DNA from: CALJFL01 sp036961205
Lineage (GTDB): Bacteria; Pseudomonadota; Gammaproteobacteria; Pseudomonadales; Halieaceae
Reading direction: 5' to 3'
DNA: 64,000 nucleotides
Assembly (NCBI GenBank): GCA_036961205.1
Contig: JBALVI010000002.1
Coordinates: forward strand, 62,001 to 126,000
Part shown: one piece after another, positions 25,659-34,184 of the stretch
How positions within the stretch are numbered: the first letter of the stretch is position 1
How the letters are laid out: each line of letters begins with the position of its first letter
Notes under the pieces: model-generated
Database searches by the model: none
Told to the model about the DNA's origin: nothing
The model's input: only the letters and a program-made list of their open reading frames with translations
Translations under genes and position numbers: made by a program

Positions 25659-26372
25659 TCAGGTCCTTTGTGCTTCAAACTTAGCCCAGGCCGCTTCAAG
25701 TTTTTCGATGTTAAACCCCTCTTGGCGCGCCGGTTCGAGAACGATTGCCTCGTTCAAAACAACAGTATCGATTGCTGCTTTTAGTCGGGGAATCACGTCG
25801 TTAGGAATCACCAGTGCGCCATGTCGGTCTGCATGAATTAATTCACCCTGTGCCACGGTGAGACCAAATATGTTAACGGTTGTCCCGATTTCTACCACAT
25901 GAACGAAACCATGACTCACCCCTATCGATCCGGCCAACACAGGAAATCCGTCATCGATCACGTCAAGATCACGCATCACGCCATTAGTAATAGCACCGCT
26001 AAGGCCTAGCCCCTTGTGAACAGCGACGTGCACCTCACCCCACCAACCGGCGATGCAGCCGGGATAGTCCGTGTCTTCGATAACAGCCGCCGACGGATTG
26101 CGGCCGGCGGCCATGGACCTAAAATACTCTATTCTTCGGGCGCGAATCACGGAGGGATCTTCTGATGAAGGCGCAAGCCCGGCGATCTTCGCAGTCCGTG
26201 CAAACCCCACTATTGGAGGATCACCGGGCTTGGAATGCTGCATGGTTCCTTTAGTAAACCGGTCAAAACCGCGCTGGCCATGCACTACCTCGATGGCGTT
26301 ACAGACCGTAGGCGTGTCTACCTCGCGCAAAAGAGCGAGTAAATCATCGGGGATTATTACGTGCTCAGCCAT
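25659..26372 (-). CDS. RraA-family aldolase/decarboxylase-like protein
   Basis: A 237-aa protein of the RraA/4-hydroxy-4-methyl-2-oxoglutarate aldolase superfamily. Seen: VDTPTVCNAIEV at the N-terminus, GLGLSGAITNGVMRDLDVI near residue 130 (the substrate and Mg-binding R-D pair), GFPVLAGSIGVSHGF, and HADRHGALVIPND. In protocatechuate 4,5-cleavage, relatives split HMG to pyruvate; the longer variants seen here are uncharacterised. The start overlaps the hydrolase 3' end by 16 bp, so they are translationally coupled. Third gene of an operon led by the SnoaL protein at 28011. A broken paralogue lies downstream. Confidence 0.85.
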   Translation of the reverse strand: MAEHVIIPDDLLALLREVDTPTVCNAIEVVHGQRGFDRFTKGTMQHSKPGDPPIVGFARTAKIAGLAPSSEDPSVIRARRIEYFRSMAAGRNPSAAVIEDTDYPGCIAGWWGEVHVAVHKGLGLSGAITNGVMRDLDVIDDGFPVLAGSIGVSHGFVHVVEIGTTVNIFGLTVAQGELIHADRHGALVIPNDVIPRLKAAIDTVVLNEAIVLEPARQEGFNIEKLEAAWAKFEAQRT

Positions 26373-27052
26373 AGCTTAAGTTCTTTATTGGTTAGTGCGG
26401 ATTGTTCCAGCACTGGCAGATGGCCGGCCCCAGGAATGACGGCAAGTCGCGCGCCGGGTATGAGGTCGCGCATCATCTCGTGCCTTTCGAGTGGGCAAAG
26501 AGTGTCATCTTCACCGCAAAGGATCAGTGTTGGCACATCGATAGCGCGCAAGGTGTCGCATTGATCCGGGCGTTGCTGCAGAGCCCTGGATTGTTGGGTG
26601 AAAACGTCTGCGCCCAACGTTTCAGCCATCTCCATGCATAGGTCAAGCACGCAAGCTTTTTGGGGACCGTCGGTCAGATAGTTCGGTTTCATCTCATCAC
26701 GCATAACCGACCTCAAGCCGCCATTGCGCACGCGATCGATTTGCGCGTCGCGTTCAATCGCGCGGTCCGCTGGCTCAGCCAGGGGATTCGTGTCCATCAA
26801 AGCTAAACGTGAGACACGTTCAGGTGCCTGACGGACAATCTCCATCGCGATAATGCCGCCCATAGACAGACCGGCCAGCGCAAATCGGGGCGGCGCATGA
26901 GCGAGGATATCTTCAGACAGCTCTGCAACGGTCGACGGCCCAGTAAGTGGGTGAACCATCACAGGATAAGCGGCCGAAAACTCACCGATCTGAGTAGCGA
27001 ATAATCGCGCGTCACACATCATCCCGGGTAAAAGAAGTAGTGGCTCGTTCAT
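26357..27052 (-). CDS. Alpha/beta hydrolase
   Basis: A 231-aa alpha/beta-hydrolase fold. The nucleophile elbow is GLSMGG with S63, the acid lies in CGEDDTLCP near 187, and the catalytic histidine in GAGHLP near 212. The oxyanion loop LLLPGMMCDARLF is typical of carboxylesterases or lactonases such as PcaD/BioH relatives. The start overlaps the SnoaL stop by four bases (ATGA) and its end overlaps the RraA gene, giving a tight three-gene unit. Likely hydrolyses an ester, lactone or C-C bond in the pathway of the 25.7-45 kb cluster; substrate unknown. Confidence 0.87.
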   Translation of the reverse strand: MNEPLLLLPGMMCDARLFATQIGEFSAAYPVMVHPLTGPSTVAELSEDILAHAPPRFALAGLSMGGIIAMEIVRQAPERVSRLALMDTNPLAEPADRAIERDAQIDRVRNGGLRSVMRDEMKPNYLTDGPQKACVLDLCMEMAETLGADVFTQQSRALQQRPDQCDTLRAIDVPTLILCGEDDTLCPLERHEMMRDLIPGARLAVIPGAGHLPVLEQSALTNKELKLWLST

Positions 27053-28011
27053 TCGTGCTCTCTGGTTTGGAGCAAGATTTGCTTCCAGATTGCGATATCA
27101 TCTATTAGGGTTGTTTCTCGACGCAGGCCCCACGGGCCGAACTCGGCATGACTTACACCCATGACATGGACTTCGGCGCCAGTCGGCGCTCCATAGCGGC
27201 CATAACCCTCATGCCTACCGGTCAGAGACCAACGGATTGCGCTGCGCGGACTGAGCATTGGGTCAAGACGACCAATCTGGTGCTCAATTTTAAAGGTCGC
27301 TGAAGGCAGCGCACTGCGCAAGCCAATAAAAAATTCCTTCGCTGCAGAGGTGCCATGTGCCTCGACGCCGCAAGGTAGAGCCAGATGACATGCTCGATCA
27401 TAGGTGCGATCGATAACCGCAAACTCTGTATTCATAATCTGTTTCAATAGTTCGGCATGTTTTTGACCCCACTCATTGTGGTTGCCAGCACCGGTATACG
27501 GCCCGACAACATCCGAGTTTGGCGTTAATGGTAACGAGAGGTCTCCTGAGCCAATCAGAGCTTGCGCCGCCGTTTTGGCTGTCTTTCCTAATTGTGCGGC
27601 TATCGCCCCATTGTCACGGATCAGCCACTCATCCCACACTCGATTCTCATGACAGAACGTGTCGGCAATGGTGCGGAAAGTAACCTGACGCCCAGTCGCC
27701 GGCCCAAAGGAGCCGCCACTATGTGTCGCCGTTGACACGATTCGATGCGACGATAAAAAGCCTGACTGATCATCACCACACCAAATCACATCTTCACCGA
27801 ACAATTGACGATCTGGAAACTCACTGAGCGTTGCCATAGTGTTTGCTTTTCCGGCAACACTACCCTGGTTGATCCCTGCTGGAGTTCTTACAACAAGGTC
27901 TTCGCCGTAATGCCAGTCAAGAGCGGCGATATCACGACCTTCCCAAATCTGGGCCGTACATTGCAGAATGTAATCCGGTAAGTTTGTAAACCGAGAGGCA
28001 AAGCCTTTCAT
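27049..28011 (-). CDS. Two-module SnoaL-like (NTF2-fold) protein, type A
   Basis: A 320-aa product from ATG 28011; a TTG at 28095 would lengthen it but the homologous neighbour aligns from this methionine. Two NTF2-like modules are seen: the first ends with GPATGRQVTFRTIADTFCHENRVWDEWLIRDN (to about residue 150). The second starts near 175 and ends with GVSHAEFGPWGLRRETTLIDD. It closely resembles the divergent gene at 28271 (GPATG, HENR, EWL-RDN shared). SnoaL folds catalyse cyclisation, dehydration or isomerisation of carbonyl compounds. First gene of an operon with hydrolase and RraA-like genes. A CTTCGAATGCA box lies about 165 bp upstream. Confidence 0.82.
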   Translation of the reverse strand: MKGFASRFTNLPDYILQCTAQIWEGRDIAALDWHYGEDLVVRTPAGINQGSVAGKANTMATLSEFPDRQLFGEDVIWCGDDQSGFLSSHRIVSTATHSGGSFGPATGRQVTFRTIADTFCHENRVWDEWLIRDNGAIAAQLGKTAKTAAQALIGSGDLSLPLTPNSDVVGPYTGAGNHNEWGQKHAELLKQIMNTEFAVIDRTYDRACHLALPCGVEAHGTSAAKEFFIGLRSALPSATFKIEHQIGRLDPMLSPRSAIRWSLTGRHEGYGRYGAPTGAEVHVMGVSHAEFGPWGLRRETTLIDDIAIWKQILLQTREHE

Positions 28012-28154
28012 ATATTCACCATTTCGAGATTCAATATACTGGCACTCGTGCCTACAGAGGCCTGCCTTTTCAACACCTTTCAGCTCTGTGGACAAGAATT
28101 GGAATATTTACCCAACGTCCGCTAGCTAACGTCACAACCGCTGTAGACTGCGGT

Positions 28155-28188
28155 CATTCGAAAAAGTATACTTTTGACTTCGAATGCA
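28155..28188. promoter_or_regulatory. Divergent control region with CTTCGAATGCA box and nested palindromes
   Basis: ACTTCGAATGCA occupies 28177-28188. CATTCGAA (28155-28162) and TTCGAATG (28179-28186) form outer inverted arms. Between them AAAAGTATACTTTT (28162-28175) is a perfect 14-bp palindrome. The site sits between divergent SnoaL genes. The CTTCGAATGCA core recurs in four other intergenic regions of this cluster. Confidence 0.6.
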
Positions 28189-28270
28189 AAGAATACTATA
28201 AGACCAGCGCTTGGCTTGCAAGAGAGTGTTTATTTGCGCAACCTTTGTCCGCACCTTGGTAATAATTGAA

Positions 28271-29308
28271 ATGATAGACAACCACTACGACAGCGCTCCG
28301 CCCAACGGTAACTCAGGGTCAATGCAGGGCTTCGAGCCGCAATTCACGGATATCGTCGACTACATCTTGCGAATTACCTATCGAATTTGGGAGGGCAAGC
28401 AGGTTGGCCTTTGTCGTGATTACTATTCCGAGAATTGCCCTATCTACACGCTAAGTGGCTACACCGAGGGCGCCGAACAAGTCACCCAGAACACGATTAA
28501 AACGCTGTCCGGATTTCCCGATCGGACGCTACACGCGGACAACATCATCTGGGGTGGCAACGACGTAGACGGGTATCACACCTCCCACCTCATCACTACG
28601 AACATGACTAACCTGGGGCCCAGTGAGTTCGGGCCGGCCACAGGACAACGCGCGCAGTTCCAGGTTATCGCGCACTGTGTTGTACACGAAAACCGAATCG
28701 TTGAAGAATGGCTGGTGCGTGACAACTACGCGCTTGCCCAGCAACTCGGCGTCGACCCAGAACATTACGCCCTTGAGCAGGCCGAAAAGCCGCTCAATCA
28801 AGACAGCACTTTCGCGAAGTGGTGCAGCAGCGAGATTGAGCGAGTGTCGAGCCAGGCCCGAGAACGCATCGCCTACACGGACGCGGGCGAAGAAGGTCTC
28901 ATAAAGGCAGCGCTACAAAATATTTGGAACGCCCGATTACTCGGGGATTGTCAGATACTGTACGCGCCCAATGCGCGCTTGCACGCCTCCGCCCGTGATG
29001 ACTACGACGGAGTGGACAATATAGAACGCTTTTATATGGAGATTCTAGGTTCTATTCCCGACGCTCGATTGACCCTGGATTACAGTTGCAGTAACTCGAT
29101 GCTGGACGGCGATTATGTGGCAGTACGCTGGACACTGGCGGGACACCACGGCGGAGATGCGTTATGGGGTCCTGCCACTAATGCTCCATTACTGATCATC
29201 GGTGAGAGTCATTATCGATTCATAGATGGCCAGGTCGTCGAAGAATGGACGGTGTTTGACGAGTTGGCCGTATTAACCCAAGTAGCGCGAGCGCGCCTCA
29301 GTGATTAG
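28271..29308 (+). CDS. Two-module SnoaL-like protein, type A
   Basis: A 345-aa product from ATG 28271; an in-frame TTG at 28211 has no SD. Module 1 (about residues 20-165) contains TDIVDYILRITYRIWEG and GPATGQRAQFQVIAHCVVHENRIVEEWLVRDN. Module 2 (about 200-345) contains WNARLLGDCQILYAPNARLHAS and ends EEWTVFDELAVL. It is the mirror partner of the gene at 28011, sharing most motifs, so a head-to-head duplication is likely. Module 1 of type A differs from the three type B proteins nearby. Followed after 22 bp by a type B gene. Enzymatic role unknown. Confidence 0.82.
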   Translation: MIDNHYDSAPPNGNSGSMQGFEPQFTDIVDYILRITYRIWEGKQVGLCRDYYSENCPIYTLSGYTEGAEQVTQNTIKTLSGFPDRTLHADNIIWGGNDVDGYHTSHLITTNMTNLGPSEFGPATGQRAQFQVIAHCVVHENRIVEEWLVRDNYALAQQLGVDPEHYALEQAEKPLNQDSTFAKWCSSEIERVSSQARERIAYTDAGEEGLIKAALQNIWNARLLGDCQILYAPNARLHASARDDYDGVDNIERFYMEILGSIPDARLTLDYSCSNSMLDGDYVAVRWTLAGHHGGDALWGPATNAPLLIIGESHYRFIDGQVVEEWTVFDELAVLTQVARARLSD

Positions 29309-29330
29309 AGAAAATAAGACGGTGCAGACG

Positions 29331-30368
29331 ATGGGTTCAACGACCAACCAGAACAACAAGCGTATTGTTTGGGACTGGTGGCAAGCTCTCGAAGGTTCTG
29401 CAGACGCCAATCTGGACGCTACTGCCTCTTCGGCTATGTCCGACAAGGTTGCCTTTTTTGGGCCTGACCCCATCAATACGCTGCACGGTCCCAGTGAGTT
29501 TTTAAACGATTTCTGGAGGCCGCTGCTGCACTCGTTCCCGGACCTCAAGCGACAGACGCATATTTTTTTCGGAGGTCATTCCAATGGTCGGCGCGATGGC
29601 GATCTGTCAGTAGATGGCGGCATGTGGGTTACCGGTACTGGCTATCTCACCGGCACTTTCAAAGAGGATTATCTGGGAATTCCTGCTACGGGTGCCGAGG
29701 TCAATATCCGCTGGGGCGATTTCTATCGAATGGAGAACGGTAAAATTCTCGAGGTTTATTGCCTACTGGATTTTATCGATTTAATGCAGCAGGCGAACAT
29801 TCACGTACTGCCGCCAAGCCTGGGCATAGACGGTGATTACCCAGGCCCGAAGTCAACTGACGGTATCATGCTGGATGCGCAGAACGATCTGGTCAGCGCC
29901 TACAGCCTTGAACACATTCGCCAGTTTATCTATGAGGGCCTCAATGGTTTCGACGAGTCCAATCTGAAAAGTATGGGCATGGCAGATTATTTTCACCCCG
30001 ACCTCAAGTGGTATGGTCCCGGGGGGATTGGTGCCTGCTACAGCTTTCGGGAATTTGAAAAATTTCATCAGATACAGTGGTTGCAGGCCTTCCCCGACCG
30101 GCAGGTACAGGACCTTACGGCACTATTAGCAGAAGGACATTATAGCGGTGGTCCGGGCTGGGCCGGTGTTACGGCTACCCATTCCGGCGAGTATAAAGGC
30201 GCATCGGCGACCGGTAACGCTCTCGAAATTAATGGTCTGGATTGGTGGAAGCGAGACGGCGAGGAATATATAGAAAACTGGGTCTTTGTCGATATGGTGC
30301 ATCTATTTCGACAATTCGGCGTCGACCTGTTCGCTCGCATGAGAGATCAAATAGGGAAGTCCGCCTAA
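29331..30368 (+). CDS. Two-module SnoaL-like protein, type B
   Basis: A 345-aa product from ATG 29331 (GTG 29301 would overlap the previous gene). Module 1 holds LHGPSEFLNDFWRPLLHSFPDL, a GTGYLTGTF loop and LGIPATGAEVNIRWGDFYRMENGKI. Module 2 holds WYGPGGIGACYSFREFEKFH, AFPDRQVQD and ENWVFVDMVHLFRQFGVD. WYGP(G/A)GIG and ENWV-x-(I/V)-D recur in the genes at 31413 and 34184, defining type B. Predicted soluble cytosolic NTF2-fold enzyme or ligand-binding protein. Second gene of a plus-strand pair. Confidence 0.82.
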   Translation: MGSTTNQNNKRIVWDWWQALEGSADANLDATASSAMSDKVAFFGPDPINTLHGPSEFLNDFWRPLLHSFPDLKRQTHIFFGGHSNGRRDGDLSVDGGMWVTGTGYLTGTFKEDYLGIPATGAEVNIRWGDFYRMENGKILEVYCLLDFIDLMQQANIHVLPPSLGIDGDYPGPKSTDGIMLDAQNDLVSAYSLEHIRQFIYEGLNGFDESNLKSMGMADYFHPDLKWYGPGGIGACYSFREFEKFHQIQWLQAFPDRQVQDLTALLAEGHYSGGPGWAGVTATHSGEYKGASATGNALEINGLDWWKRDGEEYIENWVFVDMVHLFRQFGVDLFARMRDQIGKSA

Positions 30369-30373
30369 CGAGA

Positions 30374-30391
30374 GCGTTCCACAGAGAACGC
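30374..30391. terminator. Weak hairpin between convergent SnoaL genes
   Basis: GCGTTC-CACAGA-GAACGC forms a 6-bp stem with a 6-nt loop five bases after the plus-strand stop. Only a short T stretch follows. It may end transcription from one side; evidence is modest. Confidence 0.3.
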
Positions 30392-30405
30392 GATTTCAGT
30401 CCGAC

Positions 30406-31413
30406 CTAATCAGGATTCACAATACTGCGAGTCCTCTCCAAAACATCCAACCCTTGCTGTTTAAGCCAGTATGGAATATCGATAATTACCCAGTTCTCTG
30501 TCAGTTTATCGCCCTCTCGGCGGTAAACATCTACCACCTGCATATCGGCGCGGTTGCCAGCCGGCAGACCCAGAAAGCCGCCGGTAGGCGTGTTAGTCAG
30601 ATTTGGCCAGCCAAAAAAGCAGGCAAAATCGCCCTCCGAAAAACGACAATAATGTCCGTTGTAGCTCTTGCCTGTAAGCCCCTGCCGAAAGGGCCGCTGA
30701 TGCTGCTGCTGATAACGCTCAATAGTATAGGTCGCGCCGATTCCGGCAGGTCCATACCACACCATATCGTCTGACCAGGTCTTGGCAAGATACTCTGGCG
30801 GGCAGGAATCGTCGCCAGAAAGGTTGAGCAGATTAAGGTCGTTAATCATATGATTGAGTAGGCTTAGGGTCTCTACACCCTGCTCTGCCGGTTGCTCATC
30901 GAACAGCAAGCCATCGTGATGACGCGGCCCCGGATAAACAAAAGAGGCACCTGTCTGCAGCGGGAGCGGATTGATACCTACCTGATGCATCAACCCAATG
31001 ATGTCAATAAACAATCCGGTTTGGGTGATTTTGCCATTTTCTACGCAATTGAATTCTGCATAACGCAGCATGACCATTTTACGACTGGCCGGAATGCCCA
31101 GCCAATCATGGTCGAAAAGACCCATAAAGTGGCCCATACTCATGACCCATTGCTCACCACTAATTTCGTTGGCGCCAGCCATAAAAATATCCTGGCGTCG
31201 CTGAAGACCAGAGAGGGACGTGTAAAGCGGCTGCCAGAAACTCTCCGCAATATTCTCTAGCCCGTGGAGCTCGCGAAAAGGATAGGAGCCCAGCCATCGA
31301 CAGTCCGTTGTGCAATGACGAGACAGAACATCAGCCACCGTCTCGGCCGTTGCCTCCTCCAACGCCTGAAAATAATCCAGAACAACGGTTTTGGATGTTT
31401 GAAAGTTACTCAT
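30406..31413 (-). CDS. Two-module SnoaL-like protein, type B
   Basis: A 335-aa product from ATG 31413, chosen because it aligns with the starts of its paralogues; a methionine at 31461 is also in frame. Module 1 has LHGLENIAESFWQPLYTSL, GHFMGLFDHDWLGIPASRKMVMLRY and NGKI. Module 2 has WYGPAGIGATYTIERYQQQHQRPF, GFLGLPAGNRADMQVVDVYRRE and ENWVIIDIPYWL. Here the FPDR motif of module 2 is lost (GLTGKSY), unlike its paralogues. It lies 177 bp downstream of the SSS symporter on the same strand, behind a long hairpin. Function unknown. Confidence 0.82.
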   Translation of the reverse strand: MSNFQTSKTVVLDYFQALEEATAETVADVLSRHCTTDCRWLGSYPFRELHGLENIAESFWQPLYTSLSGLQRRQDIFMAGANEISGEQWVMSMGHFMGLFDHDWLGIPASRKMVMLRYAEFNCVENGKITQTGLFIDIIGLMHQVGINPLPLQTGASFVYPGPRHHDGLLFDEQPAEQGVETLSLLNHMINDLNLLNLSGDDSCPPEYLAKTWSDDMVWYGPAGIGATYTIERYQQQHQRPFRQGLTGKSYNGHYCRFSEGDFACFFGWPNLTNTPTGGFLGLPAGNRADMQVVDVYRREGDKLTENWVIIDIPYWLKQQGLDVLERTRSIVNPD

Positions 31414-31525
31414 AGCTGGGATAGACAACCTGTTTAGATATAAAAATAACGATCGCAGCATTACTGCACTCGCACTCTATGATAGTTCATGATGAAGCAA
31501 GATTACGAGACTCAGGTTAATAGAT

Positions 31526-31563
31526 TCTGGAATCTGCAGCGTTAGCCGCTGCCGGACTCCAGA
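31526..31563 (-). other. Long imperfect stem-loop after the symporter gene
   Basis: GCAGCG-TTAGC-CGCTGC (31536-31552) is extended by TCTGGA/TCCAGA outer arms (31526-31531 and 31558-31563) with small internal mismatches. It lies 28 bp past the symporter stop and has no T-tract on the minus strand. It may be a processing or stabilising hairpin between the symporter and SnoaL messages. Confidence 0.4.
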
Positions 31564-31590
31564 GTTACAACTTACCCAAGCGTACGGGAG

Positions 31591-33198
31591 TTAAATCATG
31601 GCATTAAAAAGATATAGGAACACAAAAGTAAACGCCATAAAACCGAGCAGATAATAACTCGCATTGTCTACTTTACCGGGAACAAGGTACCAACCATTGT
31701 CCTTTTGAGGCTCGCCACTTTCTGCGAATTTCCGCTTTTGCCCTACAACTGTGTAGGGGGAGTATTCCTTTTGCTTGCCGTCGAGCAGCACACTCGCCAA
31801 AGGCGAAACGAGGATATTGACTCCTCCACCAATGGCGCAATACCAAGGCCAGGCGATGTCGGTTTGCGTCGCCACATACCACAGTACAAGGAAGCCAACG
31901 CCAACGCCCACCAGCAAGCCTCGCTCGGTAGTGTGTTTGGAAAAGAAACCCAATCCAAACATGCTTAATTTAGCACCAACAAAGTACGAACCTATTTTAC
32001 TCAAGGTCTCCAGTACCGAGCCCTCACTTTCCGCAAACATCAAGGCGGGCACTACGATCGCTATCGCCCAGACCAAAGTAAACATGCGCGTGACCTTAAG
32101 GTAATGCTCCCCGCTTTCATCCGGTCTGAAAAAGCGCTGGTAAAAATCTATCGTAGAAACTGTCGACATTGAATTGAATGCCGAGTCCAGGCTCGACATA
32201 CTTGCCGCAAGTACCGCTGCTGCAATAAGGCCCATCAGACCGGGCATGCCATAGTCAGTGGCAAACTCCAGGATGATAGTGTTGCCGTTTTCAAATTCGC
32301 GGCCACCGTAGTAGGAGTAAAACAGTACGCCCAGCAGGATAAACAAAAAATAGATGAAGAAGGCACCAAACCCCATCATCATGAAAGACTTTTTAGCATC
32401 GCCGATATTCTTTGCTGCCAGGGTACGCTGCACCATCATCTGATTGGCCCCGTACACTGTCACGTGAAACAACGCCATCGCGATAATGCCGGACCAGACG
32501 GTCGTCACCTTGGTAAAGTCAATGTCGAAATCCAGAGCATTGGTAAGTCCTTGCGCCTTCAACTCCTTTAGTGTGTCGCCCATAGGCTGGGGCATTTCAC
32601 CTAATAGTGCGATCAAAATAACGATAGCGCCGGCAAACAAAATCCCAGCCTGAATGACGTCTGTCCAGATCACCGCCGCTATACCTCCCATGAAGGTATA
32701 GATCACCGCAATAACGGTCACGATCCCAATACAGTACTCCACCGGTAGCCCGGTAATAAACTCCAAAACCAGTGAGGTGGCATACAACACTGCCGCAGAA
32801 GTAAGTCCTTGTGTCAGCAGAAAAATAAATGAGATAACACTTCGTGAGGTCGGACCAAAACGTCTTTCTTGATACTCATAAATTGAGGCGACCCCGCTGT
32901 TGAAAAAGAAGGGTAGGAAGAAAGTAACCACCAGGAAAATAACGATCGGGTAATTAAGGTGTATCGCCATCACTGACAAACCATCGGTATAGGCCCAGGC
33001 GGGGCCTCCCAAAAATGTGAGCGCACTGACATACGTACTTACCACAGATATGCCGATTGCCCACCAGGGAATACTCTTGTCGCCCAGATAGAAGTCTTCG
33101 GCTGATTCTATTTTTCTCCCCAGCACAAATCCCAAGCCGAGATTGACCAAGACATAAATTATGAGGATGGTCCAGTTCAGTACGCCAAATTCACCCAT
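31591..33198 (-). CDS. Sodium:solute symporter (SSS family)
   Basis: A 535-aa polytopic protein with about 13-14 hydrophobic segments. SSS hallmarks: RKIESAEDFYLGDKSIPWWAIGISVVSTYVSALTFLGGPAWAY near residues 28-72 (the S/T-rich TM1 region), then YTFMGGIAAVIWTDVIQ and AASMSSLDSAFNSMSTV in TM8, which supplies sodium ligands. It should import an organic solute with sodium across the inner membrane. It follows the SnoaL gene by five bases and belongs to the cupin, SnoaL, SSS operon, so the solute is probably the substrate or an intermediate of this cluster. SGLT-like rather than ActP-like. Confidence 0.92.
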   Translation of the reverse strand: MGEFGVLNWTILIIYVLVNLGLGFVLGRKIESAEDFYLGDKSIPWWAIGISVVSTYVSALTFLGGPAWAYTDGLSVMAIHLNYPIVIFLVVTFFLPFFFNSGVASIYEYQERRFGPTSRSVISFIFLLTQGLTSAAVLYATSLVLEFITGLPVEYCIGIVTVIAVIYTFMGGIAAVIWTDVIQAGILFAGAIVILIALLGEMPQPMGDTLKELKAQGLTNALDFDIDFTKVTTVWSGIIAMALFHVTVYGANQMMVQRTLAAKNIGDAKKSFMMMGFGAFFIYFLFILLGVLFYSYYGGREFENGNTIILEFATDYGMPGLMGLIAAAVLAASMSSLDSAFNSMSTVSTIDFYQRFFRPDESGEHYLKVTRMFTLVWAIAIVVPALMFAESEGSVLETLSKIGSYFVGAKLSMFGLGFFSKHTTERGLLVGVGVGFLVLWYVATQTDIAWPWYCAIGGGVNILVSPLASVLLDGKQKEYSPYTVVGQKRKFAESGEPQKDNGWYLVPGKVDNASYYLLGFMAFTFVFLYLFNAMI

Positions 33199-33203
33199 TT
33201 GCT

Positions 33204-34184
33204 TTACCTATTTGTATTTATTGTTTTCATTTTTGCAAACACATCGATATCCATCTGCATCAACATATCCGGAATATCGATCGCTACCCAATTTTCGCGC
33301 AAGAGGTCGTCTTCCCGGCGCCAGATATCCATCACCCGCAGGCTTAACTGACGATTGGACGGGGCCAGCCCCAGCCAGCCAGAGCCACTATGAGTGCCAT
33401 GCATATGCGGCCATCCTCCGGTCGCAACGTAATTTCCGCAGGCGATTGTATTGGCATGATGATCAACATCGCGATCTGGGAACGCGTTCAGGAATGGACC
33501 CTGGTGCTGCTCACGAAAGCCACTGATACCTCGGGTAGTTCCAATCCCTCCCGGGCCGTACCACATGAATTCGGGGTGCCAGAAGTCTGCAAGCTTCATG
33601 CTCTCCAGATGTTCACCATCATAGGTGCGCAAGCAATCCAGCATATCCATAACCAGCCGTATGCTGGTCTCCCCCGCTTCCGCGCTCAACGTCTTATAGT
33701 CGTCGAAAATACCATCCATCGTTGAAGGCGGCATCATTAACTCACTGCTACCCAATCCTGCGCGCAGCGGATACACACCAGCCTGCCGCATAGCATCGAG
33801 AAAATCCAAAATAAGATATCCCTCGACGATTTGATCATTCTCGATTCTCACCATTTCGGTATAACGCAGGTACAAGGTTTTACCCGTTGCGGGAATACCA
33901 AAAAGTGGTTTTGAAAAAGTGCCGGTGAAATAGCCCGTACCATCGATCCAATGTTGGCCGCTGTCTTCGCCAGTCAGATGGATAAATGGTTTGCGCTCAA
34001 TATCCGGCAAGGCCGACACAAGAGGCTGCAAAAATTCGTTTATCAGTTGTTCGCTACCCGCCAGGTCGTTGACGGGGTGGGCGACATGCCAGCGCACATC
34101 TTCGTGTACGCATTGTCTTACGCCGGTGTTATCTCCTCGCTGTACCGCGCCCAAATTGGAATAGAGCTGGTCAAGGAGATTCAT
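33204..34184 (-). CDS. Two-module SnoaL-like protein, type B
   Basis: A 326-aa product whose ATG overlaps the bicupin stop (ATGA at 34181-34184). Module 1 shows FIHLTGEDSGQHWIDGTGYFTGTF, FGIPATGKTLYLRYTEM and IENDQIVEGYLILDFLD. Module 2 shows WYGPGGIGTTRGISGFREQHQGPF, AFPDRDVD, GWLGLAPSNRQLSLRVMDIWRRE and ENWVAIDIPDML. It retains both FPDR and WYGPGGIG. The translational overlap with the cupin and five-base gap to the symporter make it part of one operon. Enzymatic role unassigned. Confidence 0.83.
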   Translation of the reverse strand: MNLLDQLYSNLGAVQRGDNTGVRQCVHEDVRWHVAHPVNDLAGSEQLINEFLQPLVSALPDIERKPFIHLTGEDSGQHWIDGTGYFTGTFSKPLFGIPATGKTLYLRYTEMVRIENDQIVEGYLILDFLDAMRQAGVYPLRAGLGSSELMMPPSTMDGIFDDYKTLSAEAGETSIRLVMDMLDCLRTYDGEHLESMKLADFWHPEFMWYGPGGIGTTRGISGFREQHQGPFLNAFPDRDVDHHANTIACGNYVATGGWPHMHGTHSGSGWLGLAPSNRQLSLRVMDIWRREDDLLRENWVAIDIPDMLMQMDIDVFAKMKTINTNR

